Origin: Atriophallophorus winterbourni
Lineage: Eukaryota; Platyhelminthes; Trematoda; Plagiorchiida; Microphallidae
Length of the DNA stretch: 64,000 nt
Assembly: GCA_013407085.1 (NCBI GenBank)
Contig: JACCGJ010010805.1
Location: 1-64,000 of the forward strand
Direction: 5' to 3'
Shown in pieces: positions 35,270 to 46,770 of this stretch (positions are counted from its first letter, which is position 1; each line of letters opens with the position of its first letter). The position numbers and the translations under genes were made by a program. Below the pieces are notes generated by a model. That model ran no database searches. It was not told the origin of the DNA and saw only the letters and a list, made by a program, of their open reading frames with translations.

Positions 35270-36255
35270 TCTGAGTGCGAGTCGAGCACTGATCACTCAG
35301 ATCAACATTTCGCTGTACAACGCTCTAGATAAAGTGGAGCGGTGGACCCCCGTTAATACAAATCTCGCCAGAATGTAGCATTAAAGAACAACCAAGTTCT
35401 GGCTCGAGGATGAATTCTGTGTTGTTTATTGAACGAAATTCAAAGATATTGTGAAACTGAATATTGACGAGTATTAACAAATCGTTCCAAATATCCCACC
35501 AGGAAAGGTGTTTTTTGTTTGCAGAAGAAAATCAAAAAACCTAGCATAGAAGCGTGACGCTTGGGCGCAGCTTAGAGTAAATGGAGTGCTTTTGAATATG
35601 TACACAGCGAATATTCTCACGGATCTGTGCTATTTGCGCTCCATCTTTTAATATTCATAAATTTTTTACCACTCTCTCATGTCGAAAATGTTTATTCTCT
35701 TTGTGGATGGTGTGAAGATGTTGATGCGAAGGAATTCTGGAGAGGACTGTGAGAAAATGCAAGTGTTTTGACTGAATGTATCCGTTTGAGATACTGTGAA
35801 TGATATGAAATTCAACACCCGGAAACGCAAGATGCTATATATTTGCCGAATCATGTCTTTTACATAAAAACGTTGAATTGTTACTAGTTTTCGAGGTGGG
35901 TTGAGAACGACCATTTAAGTATTGATAAGTGGAATCCTGAATAGCACAACGAGCATGCTAACAAAGTTTTTTGCAATTTTCCGTACACCGCAAGATTGCC
36001 TCGTCTAGGTCTACGTGACATTCTCCAAATGGGGATACGGCGCAAAATTAATCTTCTCTATAGAATTGTGTCTACCGAAAGGCATCCACTATGGCAATTG
36101 ATTCAAGTGTTCAATGGGAAAGCGACATTTCGTCATATCTTATCCCATTGTATCACAAGTTTCCGTATTGACAGTCGAGTCACTCTTAGCCGTACTTGCT
36201 ACATTTTCTTGAAATTCATTACCTCAACGTTTGCGGGTGTTTTTGTAAATTAATA
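35270..36255 (+). pseudogene. Decayed CR1-like LINE (copy 2)
   Basis: Duplicate of 27950-28905. The C-terminal stretch is still open over 85 codons (35996-36253): PRLGLRDILQMGIRRKINLL, then YRIVSTERHPLWQLIQ and SHCITSFRIDSRVTLSRTCY. The FADD block at 35690 is disrupted. Confidence 0.55.
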
Positions 36256-36939
36256 GGATTTGCCCTCAAATCCTTGAAAACTTGAATACTCAAATTATGA
36301 TAATCGTAAACCTATCATAGGTTAATAGCTGACTTGTTTCATAAATGATGTGTTGCTTTCTGAACAAACGTGGATGAAGAAAATTTTCTAATTTGCTTGA
36401 CATTTCATCAAATACAGACATGAATAAAATATATTCCGCGAAACATACATGTTATAAGTTGGAGCTTTACTTTGTTGAAGGCCGACTAACCGTGTTTGTA
36501 ACATTGAAATTCAGGGTGAATAAACGTTGCAGTGTATTTCGTATCATGTAATCGTTTGACACAAAGAGAATAATAACTCAAACGTATCAACTGAATTTTG
36601 CTAGCATTACTTTGCCTAACTATGCATTTTTCGCTATTGAATTGAAAGGTACTTTTTGGGAAATCAGCTGTGAGTTTCAAAATAACATTCAAATTAGAAC
36701 TTCGGTTAGCTATATTACGTTTATGAAAATAAGCAATATTTGAATGATATCATTTATCGGAGGAACAGGTAATGTTTTAATTGAGATTTTTTCGTCTGTG
36801 CGAAACCACCTTCAATAATCGAATCCAGCATGAGGGCGGCAGCTCTAGCTGGCACATTATAAAATTACGAATAATGGATGAATATGTTTTATTTACACAA
36901 TCAGTGACATAAATTACTGAAAACTATTTGACGCATAAA

Positions 36940-36940
<1 letters not shown>

Positions 36941-36984
<44 letters not shown>
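36941..36984. repeat. AT microsatellite
   Basis: Uninterrupted TA repeat of about 22 units, duplicate of the tract at 29591. Confidence 0.9.
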
Positions 36985-36987
<3 letters not shown>

Positions 36988-37400
36988 CGAGTGTCAATCT
37001 ACCCAGTGAAAACACGGTGCAAAGCTGACAGAATGTTTCAATACGGATATTAAGGTTTGGTTTTGAATCCAGTAATGCGTTTGAAACTGCTGTTTATAAA
37101 ACCTTCATCAAAATTGAGTAAGGATACCGTTTGTAGAAGGTAACAACGTCGAAAGGTGATTTTGATATCTGCCTGTGAAACTTCATCTCATATAACCACC
37201 TATCCAAATCCGAGGAACAAGAAATCATTCAGCTGGAGTAGTCTTCTCTGAGATATTGCCCATTGAAAATGCTCCCCTACGCTTTTTGTTCTCGGTATTC
37301 ATATATTGAGGTTCATTTAAATCTGTTTTACTTAATCCCAGTGATTTGGCCGCAGAGGATCTGTAAGTTTTCGAAATTGTTTGTTTACATGACAACATTC

Positions 37401-37403
<3 letters not shown>

Positions 37404-37438
<35 letters not shown>
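37404..37438. repeat. AT microsatellite at a deletion junction
   Basis: TA repeat joining sequence equivalent to 30100 with sequence equivalent to 30490 of copy 1; the intervening segment, including a micro-exon, is gone. Confidence 0.8.
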
Positions 37439-37440
<2 letters not shown>

Positions 37441-39824
37441 GCTGCTTTACTCATCTAATATTAATATTATAATTTTCGATGTATTCCCAATTTCTAGTTG
37501 GGCAGATCGAGAGTAAGTTGCAGTAATTAAGTACATCCTATGCGTCTTATGCTTGAATATTAGTAAACTACTTTCATCATATTTGGGTTCATCATGTCCG
37601 GTACTGTCAAGAATTGAATAAACATGCTTTTTAGAGTATTTCTGAAGTAAATGAACAAATAATTTGAATTAAGTCGGATATTTGAGTTTATATTGTTGCG
37701 TCGAATCGACAATCAACCCACACATTTGGGTCATCTGATAAAGATGTACTTGTTCAAGAACTCCACACTTGATTTGAAAGAAGATCTCTTATCTTATTCG
37801 AAAGATTTTCTTTATGAATCATTCATGCATTATTGTGTAAAGAATCTTACAATATTTCCATCAAACTGTTTGGGTGTAAAATTTTAGACTCCGGGAGAAA
37901 GAGGATTGTAATCAATTGTTCGCTTCCCGGAAAGATATTTTTTCTAAATTCGTTGTAATTGACATCTTCATGTTGGCAATAAAATTAATATGGAACTCTA
38001 TCCGAATTTTATCAATTAATGTCTAATTTCATTACAATTTTAGTATTGAGCAATCTAGATGGAGATAGTGAGTTGTCTATATACTGCATTCCTATTCTAC
38101 ATTCATCGTGCATTCCTACACAAAACTGAATAAAAATCATTTCTTTTACTGCAAACAGCGATCGGGTCATGAGATTCATGTAAGTTGAATTCATCAAGTG
38201 ATCCGAAAGCATTTAATCTCATATAATAATCTAACGAACCTATGTTTTACATCAGGAATCAAGCTGTGAATGAGTTGTGAGTTATTCGTTATATGAAAAC
38301 CATCAATAAACCGTCTTAGGGATTTAAAGTGCGTCAAACACATCCGTGCTTACTAATCGAGTTTTACGTATCATCAAGTCTTCTTATTAAGTAGTTAATT
38401 CACATTATTGACAGCAAGATAAACATGAAATAATTCATTCGAAAACAGTCCATCAGAATCAATTCGAATTACGCAATGTTTGAATAATTTGTCTGATTAG
38501 AACTGTTCGCTCGACTAAAATATTGCAAATTCACAAGGATCTCGAGATGGTCAAACAATCACAGGTTAAAATTTGAAGCACTTCACCTTGATGTCTGGCT
38601 TTGGTATTGTATGGGACTTTTGAATGGAATACATACAGAATTATTTCTCTTATCTGAATTTGGGAAATAAAGTGTTCCATGTGATGATCATCGGTTATTT
38701 TTGGAACGGTGCGAATCATTATACTATTCAAGGAGGTTTTTCGTTTTGGAAAGTAAACAACAATCGATCTGAAGCAAATGTAATTAATTTGTAGGCAGAA
38801 TATCTATTGAATGTGGAATATGCGCTTCGCCGTACAACAAGATGTTTTAATTTTTACAGTGTTTATATCTGATAACATATAATCAATTTCATTAATGCTC
38901 CAATAGAGGATGTTCGATAACCCACTGTAAATTTTGCTTTATGCCAGATCAACGTTGTAAACACGCGGACAGGTAAGGTTTTGTTTTTCGAATGGCAGTC
39001 TAAGTGAGATGACCTTTCTTACGTAAAGTTGCGTTTTCTGGATCAGTTTCAAACAGATATTGTGCGATAATTCATTGAAAACTTCGTGCATGTATATTGT
39101 AGATCGATAACTGAGATTCATGTCCCCACGCCAAATGAAAAGAAAAAGATGATTAAGATGTGTCCACAAGGGCGAAAATGTATCAATTTGATAACGAACA
39201 GCTTTTTACTTATAGAAAGTCAATAAATATATGCTAAATTTACTGAAAATTTGAAAATCATTTTCGAGATAATAATTTACTGATAATATTCGTTCAGATT
39301 CTACCTTGTCAAGCAAGATATGTCCACCACTGGAGCAAAATAGTTGATTTAATTTTAATCGCTATATTTATATTTTTGTAAGTCAAATTAGACAACATTC
39401 CAGTCGATTTTGTAGTTATTCACTTATAGCTAGTCCGGAGAGTATACATTTTAATTTAATAAAATATACGTAAATAAAGATGTAGAATATTAAATTATTC
39501 TTGGATTTCGATACAAATTATATGCGTTCATGTTGATCTAACTCATACTGTTATTGAAACTATGATTTTAAATAGTAAGGGATGCAAATCAATGTCACTT
39601 CGTTGACTTGTGTGATTGATTCGAGTACTTTCAGATCCAAGAGGTTGTAACGAAATTGTTGCCAATTCAATGTACATGCGAATTCTTGTTCTAAAGAAAT
39701 AAAGTTTCACATATTTTCTTTCATTCCAGATTAAACGCACGCAATTGTTCAACCGTTGCAAGCAATCTTTAGTTAGTTGTAGTGAAATGTAGTCGCACTA
39801 GTTGTTACTTGATTGAGGTTGAAC

Positions 39825-39830
39825 AATAAA
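39825..39830 (+). promoter_or_regulatory. Polyadenylation signal of the duplicated MEG 3' end
   Basis: AATAAA 53 bases after the TAG of the duplicated terminal exon, equivalent to 32882-32887. Confidence 0.5.
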
Positions 39831-40239
39831 AAATTAAACAAATTCTGTCTTTTTCTTTGAGATGGTGGGGCGCCCGTGAACAAATATAACCAGTCTTGGA
39901 TGCTCACATCCTCTACACTTTCGTGTTACAACTGATTTCTGTTTGTTTGCTCAGATCATATACAGACACTAAGATTAGAGGCAGTAATAATTGGAAAATA
40001 AAAAAACGTGTACAAAATCAAAGCTGTATGGCGCGAATAATCATATTGTCGATATCACATTTCAGATGAAGTAAATATAGAGGGGATCTGATTCAAACGA
40101 TATGATTACGGAAAAATGAAGATTTTCCACATTATTCACATTTCCCGGTAAACGTTATCTCCACTACCAATTTTGGCTAGGCTGAAAATGGGTGTAGCAT
40201 TGAAATAAAAAGTCTATCTAACTACTTTTAATTTAGACA

Positions 40240-40345
40240 ATGCGTCAGTGAGCTAGTGGTGTATTGCTCATGTGCTTCGCCTAAGTGTCCTGAGGTCGCG
40301 GGTTCGAGTCACGGAGGCGGAATTATTTTCTGAAAGTTATTCGTT
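40240..40345 (+). repeat. tRNA-like SINE, plus orientation
   Basis: GTGAGCTAGTGG resembles an A box, and GGTTCGAGTC (40301-40310) is a perfect B box of a Pol III promoter, with tRNA-like spacing of about 40 bases. Downstream, GGAATTATTTTCTG continues into a tail shared with the minus copy at 40835. No good acceptor stem, so SINE rather than tRNA gene. Confidence 0.55.
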
Positions 40346-40400
40346 ATCAGATTAAAGACACATCATTTTTCAAAATACGATTTTCTAACTTTTATCTCTC

Positions 40401-40742
40401 TTATCTTAATTTCGATTTCTTCCAAAGCAATCTCCCTCTCCATTTCATCCGCTCCCTTGATTTTCTTTTCATTTCCATTTCGTTGAGTTTTGCCTCTGCT
40501 GGTTCAGCGGAACGGTGCACGAATGGTTGCAGAAATTGAGAAAAGGAACTGTGGAGAGAGTCATTTGTGAGAGTGTCATTTGGAAACGTATCAAAAAATG
40601 GATCCAGCTCATCAGAGCTGGAACTTTCCTTGAGCAATGCACCTGCTATTACTTGTAGTTTGTTAGTAGCCATACTAAAAATATTTTTATTAACAATTAT
40701 CAGCCAGTGGTTTGTTTGAAATTCTGTCACTTTGGACAACAT
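40401..40742 (-). CDS. Unidentified open frame between two opposed SINEs
   Basis: 113 codons with an ATG at each of two sensible places (MLSKVTEF at 40742; MATNKLQVIAG at 40673). Composition is protein-like: an acidic, serine-rich stretch (KESSSSDELDPFFDTF), then a basic C-terminus (KRKSRERMKWRGRLLWKKSK). No domain recognised. Its bracketing by opposed SINEs of similar sequence suggests either a captured exon or part of an unrecognised mobile unit. Could also be chance. Confidence 0.25.
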   Translation of the reverse strand: MLSKVTEFQTNHWLIIVNKNIFSMATNKLQVIAGALLKESSSSDELDPFFDTFPNDTLTNDSLHSSFSQFLQPFVHRSAEPAEAKLNEMEMKRKSRERMKWRGRLLWKKSKLR

Positions 40743-40891
40743 TGAAATTGAGATAAGGGATATAGAAGTTAGACAACGCTATTTGGAAGAAATAATGTGT
40801 GTTAAATCCGATGACGAATTATTTACAGAAAATAATTTCGCCACCAGGACTCGAACCTGCGACCTCACGACTGCAAGGGTAGTGGTTTTAA

Positions 40892-41173
40892 AGTAATGTG
40901 TTGCTCACATCCCCATCCCTTACACACCACTACCGGTTTCTGGCTGTTTGCCGTCGTCAGGTGAAGACAGTAAGATGAGGTTCAGTGAACCTTGAGATAG
41001 TGGATTAAAGGTAAACAAGATCATACTTGTATGCCAACTGTTATATAGGGTTCGTACAACGAACCACGATGTTCAGACACAGAATCACAAAGTGATTATT
41101 GGTCAAAGCACTCAAGGCGCTTGTGGATGACCGAAGTAATGTGTTGCTCACATCCCCATCCCTTACACCATCT
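40892..41173 (-). mobile_element. Hammerhead-ribozyme retroelement (retrozyme/SINE-like), 282 bp
   Basis: Flanked by a perfect 12-bp target duplication TAGTGGTTTTAA (40880-40891 and 41174-41185). The first about 33 bases recur at 41135, giving a 243-bp period, so the element is 1.16 copies of a circularly permuted unit. A hammerhead motif (40927-40965, minus strand) lies inside. The minus-strand 5' end falls within a few bases of the predicted cleavage point, as expected if a self-cleaved RNA was reverse transcribed. No coding capacity. Resembles in design the schistosome Sm-alpha hammerhead repeats, with a different stem II. Probably moved by a LINE enzyme: the minus-strand target duplication starts TTAAAA. 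Confidence 0.7.
40927..40965 (-). ncRNA. Hammerhead ribozyme motif
   Basis: Minus strand: CAC, CTGACGA, stem GGC with loop AAACA and GCC, GAAA, stem III ACCGGT, A, then GTG. Stem I pairs GTG with CAC. A C-A mismatch sits at the base of stem II. All conserved core bases are present; predicted cleavage lies between A and GTG near 40930. Confidence 0.62.
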
Positions 41174-41934
41174 TAGTGGTTTTAACTTCTACCATTGTAG
41201 TCTAACGCCTTACGACCTGGGGTACCAACAAGCGTTTGACCGATCGTAATCAAGCGATAATGAATCTTTCTTCAGACTGACACATTTGATTAGCTTTTGT
41301 TTGCGTGACCAGTCAAGTAGTAGTAGTAGTAAAATCTGTGGTGGCGGTCACAGGAAGGAAGGATGTCAGTTGCATGCCAATGTTGCGTTTCAGGAATGGT
41401 GGCCGGGAGCAGATTATACTCTTCAGCATCCTACAAATAAAGAATTACACAACGCCCTTATTTGAGATCACTATTGGTTAGATGTTTTGGAATACGACTA
41501 ATTTCTATTCCTCTCCTAATGACCGGAACGACGTAGAATTTGCTGTCGTATTACGGTTAACGTGCTCGGTAATCTAGCTTTGAAATCTCGTCAGCATTCG
41601 TTGATTTGCCTATTGGCGATATGTTTAGGATATGACGTATACTCTGTTTATGGAAAGCGTTCATCTATCGTTCGTGTCTTGCTTTGATGGTCCAGTTTTC
41701 ACTATCGATTATCAAAGCATTGAGTTCATACCCAGGATGTGCCTCCGACGGGTTACTGACAGTTTAAACGGCGGTTTTTCCATACACGAGAATTCAAGCA
41801 GGTTAGAATAACAGCAGCCATATTAAACAAATTATTAACTCACCAATGTATCTATGAAATTCTAAACTGGCTAAATCTGACAGTTTCCAATTGTGATAAT
41901 GATAGGCGATGTAAATATACATTTGCATGCATTT

Positions 41935-42005
41935 ACATCACTCACACAACCCATTACCGGTATCGTGCTGTTTGCACTCATCAGGGGAGAACAGTAGGAT
42001 AATGA
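41935..42005 (-). repeat. Related hammerhead-bearing repeat, core mutated
   Basis: Minus strand: CTGATGA, a perfect 4-bp stem (GTGC, AAACA, GCAC), then GATAC in place of GAAAC, CCGGTA, ATGG. Stem II is better than in the 40.9-kb copy, but the GAAA box is changed, so it should be inactive. Confidence 0.55.
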
Positions 42006-42289
42006 TCCGCATGCGCTTGAAACAGTGGAGGAATGGTAAACAAGGATCATTTGTATGCCACTTTTGGATAAGGTTGGTACGACCAACCTTTTCAATCACA
42101 TGTGTCCAAAGAGATGTGTAATGGGGTTAAACACATAACCAAGTACCGAAATATTCGCATTTATTAACATCACACAAACTCGCAAAAAAGAATTAAGAAC
42201 AATTCCGGTGAAAACGTGGTATATCGAATGCAAATGTGTGGGTGCGTGTGATGTTGATTGACCAGAGGTAAAATAGATGCTAGCTAGCT

Positions 42290-43640
42290 ACTATTTTGTC
42301 CGAATTTGGAAACATAGGGTTTTACGCATCTTAGGTGGACCGCCTACATAGATGTACAAACTCTAACTGCCTGAAGCGCGCTGGTTTTGAGGCGACAGTC
42401 AGCCGCCTTCGCTCTTTCTCCTGTCAGTAGAAGCAGTTCCAGGACCAAGCGTGCAGGCGGAAAGCTGGATTTCTTTGTCAGAGGATATATTAGATGCGAC
42501 CCATTGGAGCATATTTGGAATTGAGGGCTTATCCCCAAAACCGCCCGGCCTTGTATAACAAGAAAACGATAGGCCCTCTCAGTGAACCTTGAGGGACGCC
42601 GCTGTTGACATTGATGTTTATATAAAACGCCGTCAATGAGGACTCGCACATGCCGATCCGTCATATGATCTGTTAGGATAACAAATTTGCGGTTATTTAA
42701 TATTGCACTGGGATTGACAGATGCAAGCTATCGTTGACCTTAGCAAATGCCTAGGATAAATCAATTCAGAAGACAGGAACTGATGTTTCTAGGCAAATAG
42801 ACGCTGTCCAATCGTCTTGATTAATCATTAACCTCGACAGACAAGATCTGTTTCGGTTAAACCCATATTGCGCTGCTGAAAAAAGTTCTTTAGTTTTGAT
42901 GGGCCCATATAATTTTCCAGATACAAGTGAGTAGCTCGACAGGACTGTAATTTGTTACGTTTGAAAGGCAGCCACCATTATAAATTAGTCTCATCGCATC
43001 AGCTTTTCATACTGACGGTACGCAACCGTATCAAAGATTTCTGATGAAAACCTCAGCTGGACAGCATGAACGCTGTCCATAATATGCACGAAGGATAACT
43101 GAGGTAATGTTGTGCCCACCCGTTTATTTCTTCGTATATAGTTGGTGGTAGTCAATAACGACTGAATCACATAAATGTTCTATGAGTTAGATTAACCAAG
43201 ATTCAATAATGTTTGTTTCAGGCAGAACACTTTAGGGTAAATCTAGCAAGAGCATCCAATGACTCTTGGGCTAAAGCAGTTATTCATTGATCTGCATTGA
43301 ACGGAAATACCCTGGTTTCACTTGCCTCTTTCATTCACAATCCTGTACAGCAATTTTGGATTATATTCCATTCTTTCAACAATGCGTTGGTGACACTGGT
43401 GTTTTTATGCTTAACGAGTGTGGTCAATCTGATTCGTATACTGCGAAATTGAAACAAAGTTTTAAAAGTTGCAATATCACAATGCATTGCCCAGTCTCAT
43501 ACTTTTATTGAAATCTTTTTTTCTGGTTTTAATTCTAAATGAGAATCGAATGATGCGGACATCTTTGCTTGGAATAAATCACGGGATTCATTGGATTTGC
43601 ATCTGAAGATAAATTATCAATGAGTTGCAATGAGTTTTTG
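42290..43640 (-). pseudogene. CR1-like LINE remnant (first array unit)
   Basis: Minus-strand RT debris in changing frames: a linker near 43620-43400 (IQMQSNESRDLF, compare the LINE at 25.5 kb), then KAFA-like and GLN-like blocks, then TDRHVRVLIDGVLYK at 42664-42610, a broken GVPQGS block (42600) and a partial LFLL. From about 42450 downstream it changes into the repeat that recurs at 50465 and 63494. Not functional. Confidence 0.6.
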
Positions 43641-44199
43641 AGTGTTTGGAGAGTTCGTTCAATATGTTTTGCGACTACTCATCAGTACCAACTTCTTCGA
43701 AATATTCACAACGTTTATCACGACATGTGTTCCCTGTTGTTATGATCTGGTGGTTGACAGCATTTCAGTAGACATCTTTTAGTTAGGAAATGTGGTAGCC
43801 ATGAAAGACTCCATTATCTTTATGTACGGTAGGCTTAAATTTTGTACACTTCTTTTTATGGTGGGAGATGTACATGTAGTTTGTGAGCCGTTTATGGTCA
43901 GTTGCTTAACGCTTTCTCTCAGTTTACACCGCACACAGTCTACCACTGTAACGTAGTGTTGGAATAAATTCTAGCCCAATATAGGATTAGAAACGTCGGC
44001 TATGGTGAAAACGCTATTTCTAGGTGTCCAAAGGCCTGATGTGAGGGTACTAGTCTTTCACCCTCTGTAAGTATAGCTGTACCATTGACTGCGCGCAAAA
44101 CGATACTGACTAATTTGTTTATCTGCTGTGACCATGGAAGTATCACACTTATCTCGTACATAAAAGAAGTGACCCTCGAGAAAATTGCCACTTTTCGCA

Positions 44200-45770
44200 T
44201 CCACTATTATGACCTAGCATCTAAAAGGAGCACGGCTTAAACAACTTTCGTGCTCTACTACCAACTCACGCGTTGTACCAGCACTGCGACTCATCATAAG
44301 TTCTAATCCCTCATAAGCCTTTTATGCTGATTTTCCAAATTGTGAATGGCACAACTGTAATTCTCGTCAGCTGGATTGTCTTTCATCACCGTACTTTCAA
44401 TGTGTTGCGAATCTCGACGATCTTATCCGATCTTATCTTTCCAATCATGTCCACAAAGTTAGCCAATTTTGTTGAACATCAACTGGGAGAAGTTGCAGGC
44501 AGAACTGTTTCAAAAAGCGCAAATCGATCGTTGTGCTGCTGACCAATGTTTGCAGTCATCTAATTAGTTGGGAAAGAGTCTGATCCCCTAGCTCTTTCTG
44601 TGTCAAAAGCCGGTGAACACGGCATCGTTCGAACTCTCTGAGTCACCTTGAGTATATCACTCGTGCAAATTCAGGTTTAGGTTACGGACTACAGAGTTTT
44701 TGACTTTCAACGGAACGAACGTGTTTACTTTCAAACTGAAAATTGAAGAAAATTTACACATAGTTCCTAAAAGGTCAAAAGATGAACATCATTTTGTTGT
44801 TTGCAGTAGAACAAAACGTTGATAGCGTGGTTTTGCATAAATCCAACAGTAATTCTCCTACTTGGCAAAATATTCTTATGATACGCATCGAATTTACTTC
44901 ATTTATTCGAGAGAATTTGGAGGTGCACCGATTGATACGCAACCATAGGTTACTATAGAAAATCATGAACGCGTAAGCAAATGTCAAACCAGTTATTTTC
45001 GCCGTCCGTGATGGTGAAAGACTCATTGAGCCCGTGCCGATAACCGCAAACGCTCTCGCGATTTTTAGTACCAAATTCTTCGTACCAAAAGCTTTATTGA
45101 AATGTTGTAAGTACTTAGGCGTTTCAGGGTTCCAAATTGTGGGAGTAATTTCGCTAAATTCAGATATTGTCAGGTTCGGATTGTATCACACACGATTGCC
45201 TATGGTTCTGGAATCGCGAGATGTGTGAATAACTTTGCAGGCAGTTTATCTATATGCTGCTCGAGTGATGATTACAAAGATTACAACTTTGCGTGATAAA
45301 ACTAACCTTAAAAGGCGGTGGCCGATCTTACGCTAGAAATTATTGTCCCGTTAAGCTATTTCCTGTTACTGGTGAGTTCTGCTCTAGAAACGTACCTGAA
45401 GATGTGTGAAGATGTGTGCTTCTTTCACTAGGCTGCCCATGTGTTAGTTTAATCTTATCAGTCAAGAAAACTGCCCTTTAAAGTTTTAATAAAACAGGAT
45501 TAAGGCAAAATTTAGCAGTCCTCACCAATTTTTCAATCAACGACAGGTGTTCCGGGGTTTCCACACAGGATAAGATATTCATGCTAGAAGCTAGACCTAG
45601 TTGCCTGAGCATATATGAGACGCGTGACACGCCGCATTTTTCAGAATTGGTAGCTTATCCACAAAACCGACCAAGTTATGACAAAATGGGATGCATTAAA
45701 CGGATTTATAGTTATTGAAATGTCTGATGTAGGGAAGCGAGAAACCTATCGGAAAATATGAACGGTACGT
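44200..45770. other. Unidentified part of the duplicated unit
   Basis: Matches 51840-53330 with scattered substitutions. Short frames on both strands show no recognised domain and are not equally open in the two copies. Probably non-coding transposon sequence. Confidence 0.4.
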
Positions 45771-45773
45771 GCA

Positions 45774-46255
45774 CATTTAATCAGAGCACAAAGCAACTCA
45801 TACTCTTGAAGCACGTTAAGAGTTTAAATTTAGCATTTCCAGAGAAATGGAGCGTAAATTAGGGCAAAACTTTAATCCGAGGCTAAACGTTTAATCAGAG
45901 CACAAAAACAACTGATGTTGTTGGAGCACGTGCATGGTTGAGCAAACGCATACTACGAAGAATGAAGCGTAAATTAGGTCACTGAAATCAACGGAAGATA
46001 CAAACTTACTCAGAGCACAAAAACAACTGATGTATTTTGAGCATGAGCAGATTTGAGCATGCCAGAATAAATGGAGTGTAACGTGGCCAATAGTTTTTAC
46101 TCAAGTTACACGTTTATTCTGAGCACAAAAACAACTATTGTTCTTGAAGCACGTGCAGAGTTTGAGCATCTGCAAGTAGGGCAAAAATTTAATCCGAGGC
46201 TAAACGTTTAATCAGAGCACAAAAACAATTGATGTTGTTGGAGCATGAACAGAGA
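45774..46255 (+). repeat. Minisatellite, about 5 units of 95-118 bp
   Basis: Units start near 45774, 45888, 46004, 46111 and 46205 with CGTTTAATCAGAGCACAAAA or variants, followed by an AACTGATGTTGTTGGAGCA-like segment. The second array copy has 7 units (53330-54045). Confidence 0.8.
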
Positions 46256-46489
46256 TTAAAAGTATGAAGTATGAAGTATGAAGTTACTGAAGTGTGAGGG
46301 ATTTGGTAACATCATACTGTTATAAAATTTATTTTTTCATTGTCATTGACCGAACTTCTCTTCAAAACTTTGACCAACATCATAGTAGGATTGCACTTCA
46401 TATGAATCTAAGAGCCACATGATAATGTTTAACTGACTTAGAACGGGAATGAAGATGGTAGAGAAATCGGCCTTATTAACCGCATTTTT

Positions 46490-46770
46490 GTCAGCCTTTG
46501 TCATCCCAACCGTCTCAGCATGAAGTCTTTCAATGTATGGTGTTTTAGCTGCCTCTAGTTGTGTTTTTTTAAAGACCGCTTATCCTTTTTAACCCATCGT
46601 CTTGGCTCAGAAAACAACGCTTGTATACCGAATCTTATCTTTTCTGGAGTGACGGAATTATGCAGTACAATCAAGGAGAAATCAAATAGAGAAAAGTAGA
46701 GTACAGTGGTTTGCTGCCCGTTGATGTTTTTGCCACCGATATCCTCTTTTTCCTTGCTCGTAATATCCAC
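46490..46770 (-). pseudogene. Short PLE C-terminal remnant fused to unknown frame
   Basis: Minus strand near 46560-46490 resembles the PLE C-terminus (HAEAVEITKAG type) as in copy 2 (KPYFERPHAETVGM at 54330-54285). The upstream 70 codons, MDITSKEKEDIGGKNI onwards, are open in both array copies but unrecognised. Confidence 0.3.

Larger units (their letters stand above)
33850..39772 (+). pseudogene. Second, partial copy of the MEG 3' exons
   Basis: Exon copies: 33850-33873, 37342-37362, 37498-37512, 38044-38067 (the stop-creating exon), 38256-38276 and the terminal exon 39730-39772 with TAG. The first copy reads TAT TAA in the gene's phase, so it carries a stop. The counterpart of exon 30120-30140 is missing, deleted together with about 390 bases where an AT microsatellite (37404-37438) now lies. 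The remaining exons keep size, phase and splice sites, and AATAAA follows at 39825. No signal-peptide exon precedes this copy, so alone it is probably a pseudogene; yet its exons are phase-compatible with copy 1 and could serve as an alternative 3' end by long-range splicing. Confidence 0.75.
33847..40147 (+). repeat. Copy 2 of the 6.3-kb MEG tandem duplication
   Basis: Aligns with 26905-33196. It differs by roughly 340 extra bases near 34430-34790, the microsatellite-associated deletion near 37403, and many substitutions and small gaps, so the duplication is not recent. Confidence 0.85.
40835..41280 (-). repeat. tRNA-like SINE, minus orientation, split by an insertion
   Basis: Minus strand: GACTACAATGGTAGAAGTTA, then GGTTCGAGTC (B box, complement at 40851-40860) and the GAAATTATTTTCTG tail shared with 40318. 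The hammerhead element 40892-41173 interrupts it. The end near 41205-41280 (AACGCCTTACGACC, TTTGACCGATCG) is shared with 33760 and 51085. Confidence 0.55.

Noticed and set aside
40250..40325. Functional tRNA gene
   Set aside because: A-box-like and B-box sequences are present, but no matching acceptor stem or anticodon arm is evident; better read as a tRNA-derived SINE.
45774..46255. CRISPR-like repeat array
   Set aside because: Units of 95-118 bp without unique spacers, in a eukaryotic genome: a minisatellite.
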